From assembly GCA_001564255.1 (NCBI GenBank), contig LKNC01000144.1, forward strand, positions 1 to 7,137: DNA of 7,137 bases. Reading direction: 5' to 3'. This stretch comes from Natrialbaceae archaeon Tc-Br11_E2g1 (GTDB lineage: Archaea > Halobacteriota > Halobacteria > Halobacteriales > Natrialbaceae). The translations under genes and the position numbers were made by a program. Positions 5,099 to 7,137 of the stretch are shown piece after piece (positions within the stretch are counted from its first letter, which is position 1; the number at the start of each line of letters is the position of its first letter). The notes under the pieces are model-generated. The model did no database searches and was not told the origin of the DNA. It saw only the letters and a program-made list of their open reading frames with translations.

Positions 5099-6280
5099 AT
5101 GCTCTCGATCGCGCTTGCCGGGAAGCCAAACGCCGGCAAGTCCACGCTTTATACTGCGGCGACGATGGCCGAGGTCGACGTCGCGAACTACCCCTTCACG
5201 ACGATCGACGCCAACCGCGGCGTGAGCCACGTTCGCACGGAGTGTCCCTGCCTCGAACGAGACCGGCGGTGTACGAGCGAGGACTGCCGGGACGGCAAAC
5301 GCTACGTGCCGATCGAACTCCTCGACGTCGCCGGCCTCGTCCCTGGGGCCCACGAGGGGAAAGGCCTCGGTAACCAGTTCCTCGACGAGCTCACCAACGC
5401 CGACGTCATCGTCAACGTGATCGACGCCTCCGGCGGGACGAACGAGAAAGGCGAACCCGTCGACGTCGGCACCCACGATCCCCTAGAGGACATCGACTTC
5501 GTCGAAGCGGAGATGGACATGTGGCTCGCGGGGATCGTCGACCGCAACTGGGAGTCGATCGAGCGCAAGTCCCGATCGCCCGACTTCGATCTCGACGATG
5601 CCCTCGCGGAGATGCTCACCGGCTTCGGGGCCTCCCCACTGGACGTCGCGAAGATCCTCCGGAAACTCGAGTACCCCGAGGACCCGATCCAGTGGGACGA
5701 CGACCACCGCGAGAATCTCGCCCGGCAGGTCCGAAGGCGGACCAAACCGATCGTCGTCGCCGCGAACAAGATCGATACCGCCCCCGAGGCGAACGTCGAG
5801 AGACTCCTCGAGCTCGAGAAACCCGTGATCCCCACCACCGCGGAGGGTGAACTCGCCTTGCGCCGGGCCGCCGAAGGCGGGTTCGTCGACTACGACCCCG
5901 GCGACGAGAGCTTCGAGGTCGTCGGCGAGGTCAGTGACGCCCAACACGGAGCCCTCGAGGATCTCGCGGAGACGATGGAAACGTGGGGTGGAACGGGCGT
6001 CCAGGCCGTACTGGACCACGCCGTCTACGAGTTACTCGAGTACGTTACGGCCTACCCCGTCGAGGACGCCTCGAAGTGGTCCGACGGCAGCGGCAACGTT
6101 CTCCCCGACGCCTTTCTCCTGCCCGAGGGATCGACCCCGGTCGATCTCGCCTACGCCGTCCATTCGGACATCGGCGACGGCTACCTCCACGCGGTCAACG
6201 CGAAGTCATCGCGGGAGGTCAGTGACAGCTACGACCTCGAGGAAGGTGACGTGATCAAGATCGTCTCGACGGCGTCCTGA
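5099..6280 (+). CDS. YchF/HSR1-related GTP-binding protein with C-terminal TGS domain
   Basis: This 393-aa cytosolic P-loop NTPase belongs to the Obg-HflX superfamily, whose members are usually linked to ribosome function or translation. The P-loop GKPNAGKST covers residues 8-16, and PFTTID (32-37) is the switch I segment typical of Obg/YchF proteins. DVAGLVPGAHEGKGLG starting at 76 is the G3 motif plus switch II, and NKID is at 223-226. Because NKID matches the guanine-specific NKxD motif, GTP is the more likely nucleotide; bacterial YchF prefers ATP and has an altered G4. The C-terminal ~75 residues (from about 317, DAFLLPEGSTPVDLAYAVHSD onward to VIKIV) form a TGS domain, expected to contact RNA or ribosome. 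Four cysteines (49, 51, 58, 63; CPCLERDRRC then C) sit between G1 and G3 and could bind metal. The ATG at 5099 puts the P-loop at residue 8; a GTG at 5084 is less likely. Confidence 0.92.
   Translation: MLSIALAGKPNAGKSTLYTAATMAEVDVANYPFTTIDANRGVSHVRTECPCLERDRRCTSEDCRDGKRYVPIELLDVAGLVPGAHEGKGLGNQFLDELTNADVIVNVIDASGGTNEKGEPVDVGTHDPLEDIDFVEAEMDMWLAGIVDRNWESIERKSRSPDFDLDDALAEMLTGFGASPLDVAKILRKLEYPEDPIQWDDDHRENLARQVRRRTKPIVVAANKIDTAPEANVERLLELEKPVIPTTAEGELALRRAAEGGFVDYDPGDESFEVVGEVSDAQHGALEDLAETMETWGGTGVQAVLDHAVYELLEYVTAYPVEDASKWSDGSGNVLPDAFLLPEGSTPVDLAYAVHSDIGDGYLHAVNAKSSREVSDSYDLEEGDVIKIVSTAS
5972..5991 (+). repeat. ORB-like near-match inside the GTPase coding sequence
   Basis: ACGATGGAAACGTGGGGTGG differs from box 3 by one base over 20 (T for C at the fifth position). 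It encodes METWGG from residue 293. It may be a chance result of a conserved peptide, or a functional initiator-binding site inside the gene. Confidence 0.5.
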
Positions 6281-6360
6281 CGGGTCCAGCCCCACTCACC
6301 TCGAACTCGAGGCCACACTCGGACCGTCGGCGGTGACCGTGGAACCGACGTGTACCGACT

Positions 6361-7137
6361 CTACCCGACCCCCGAGAGAGGCTCGAACCACACCGCGGCG
6401 ACGAGCACCGCGAGAAAGACGTACGACCCCCGGACGAGTAACATCGTGGCGACCTCCGGGTTCGCTCGCCTGGCGACGGCGGCGACGGCGGCGAACGCGA
6501 GGGCGGCGAGCACCGCAGTCGGCGGAAAGACGCGGGCGACGGCGAGAGCCACGACGGCGAAGAGGGCAGTCAGCATGAGTCCGTAGGCGACGTCGTAGGC
6601 TCGAGTCGGCCCGAGGGCGACGGCGACGGTCCGTTTCCGGATCGAGCGATCGTACGCGTAGTCCTGTGTGTCGTCGATCACCTTGATCCCCGAGAGCAAG
6701 GTCAGAAAGACGAGCGAGAAGCCGAGTGCAACGGCCGTGATCGTCGTCGCCTGAACGTAAAACCCGCCGAGGATCGCGAGTGCGATGCCGAGGGGGTAGC
6801 CCGTCGTCGCCGTGATCGGGTTCGTATCCAGCTGTGGGGCGTGGTAGTAGGCGATCAGCCACGTCGGGAGGGTGAGCGCGACGGCGAGGGGGTCCACGAG
6901 GAGAAAAAGGAGGAGACAACAGCCGACGAAGACGAGCGTCGAACCAGCGAGGCCCACCCGACACCCCCGTACCGTCAGGGGGTGCTCGTCGTCTTCCCCA
7001 CGGACGTGGAAGTCGACGTAGCCGTCTTTGACGTGGGCCGTGTAGACGGCCGCGAAGATGGCGACGACGTGGACTGCCCCGGGGCCGGGGGCGAATTCCC
7101 CCGCGAGGACGCCGCCGAAAAGCGACGCGGCCACGGG
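6361..7137 (-). CDS. UbiA-family membrane prenyltransferase, N-terminus outside window
   Basis: This polytopic membrane enzyme would transfer an isoprenoid chain to an acceptor. Candidate pathways in haloarchaea are archaeal lipid, menaquinone or carotenoid (lycopene elongase) synthesis; the sequence does not decide among them. The frame is open to the right edge. A GTG at 7132-7134 is preceded in frame by a sense codon, so the gene probably starts beyond the window; about 20-40 residues would be missing relative to the usual ~280-300 aa. Counting from that GTG, the first Asp-rich motif is KDGYVDFHVRGEDD (Asp37, Asp41, Asp48/49). The second is DDTQDYAYD (154-162) followed by RSIRKRT. These are the two Mg-diphosphate-binding sites of the family. 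At least six hydrophobic segments are visible. It converges with the GTPase gene, with 80 bp between stop codons and no T-rich terminator seen there. Confidence 0.85.
   Translation of the reverse strand, partial: PVAASLFGGVLAGEFAPGPGAVHVVAIFAAVYTAHVKDGYVDFHVRGEDDEHPLTVRGCRVGLAGSTLVFVGCCLLLFLLVDPLAVALTLPTWLIAYYHAPQLDTNPITATTGYPLGIALAILGGFYVQATTITAVALGFSLVFLTLLSGIKVIDDTQDYAYDRSIRKRTVAVALGPTRAYDVAYGLMLTALFAVVALAVARVFPPTAVLAALAFAAVAAVARRANPEVATMLLVRGSYVFLAVLVAAVWFEPLSGVG

Noticed and set aside
4862..5476. 204-codon minus-strand frame overlapping the GTPase start
   Set aside because: It is antisense to the clearly conserved P-loop and switch regions of the GTPase gene; high-GC shadow frame.

Overview
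The window looks like haloarchaeal chromosomal DNA. Its GC content is high, its proteins are strongly acidic, and Leu-Glu is often encoded as CTCGAG. TATA-like boxes lie 24-30 bp before start codons with no Shine-Dalgarno sequence, as expected for leaderless haloarchaeal transcripts. An Orc1/Cdc6 initiator and an archaeal TGS-domain GTPase also point to Archaea. I cannot name the genus from sequence alone.

Layout from left to right: the C-terminal part of a sensor histidine kinase (1-608, +), a CoA-disulfide reductase/NADH-oxidase-like flavoprotein (753-2114, +), and a gene-free stretch of about 970 bp (2115-3087). Next come an orc1/cdc6 replication initiator gene (3088-4332, +), a 164-bp repeat-filled gap, a small HExxH membrane metallopeptidase (4497-4925, -), a YchF/HSR1-related GTPase with a TGS domain (5099-6280, +), and a UbiA-family prenyltransferase that runs off the right edge (6361-7137, -).

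The centre of interest is 2190-4487, a candidate replication origin built as ORB array - cdc6 - ORB array. Ten copies of a roughly 20-bp origin-recognition-box-like repeat (core CGGAAACGTGGGG or variants) are present. Two point leftward on the left side (2212-2230, 2271-2299) and three point rightward before cdc6 (2762-2783, 2901-2929, 3021-3040). The inner stretch between them holds an AT-rich segment with several dyads, plus a 24-bp direct repeat. Two of the boxes are parts of a perfect 29-bp inverted repeat centred near position 2600. Five more boxes fill the gap immediately after the cdc6 stop codon, three of them in exact 20-bp tandem. Most of these downstream boxes carry a CCCCGGGG core instead of ACGTGGGG. 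One upstream box lies just before the predicted leaderless cdc6 promoter, which suggests autoregulation. An eleventh near-match lies inside the ychF coding sequence.

The flanking genes look like independent housekeeping or accessory genes with their own promoters. Nothing in the sequence ties them functionally to replication.
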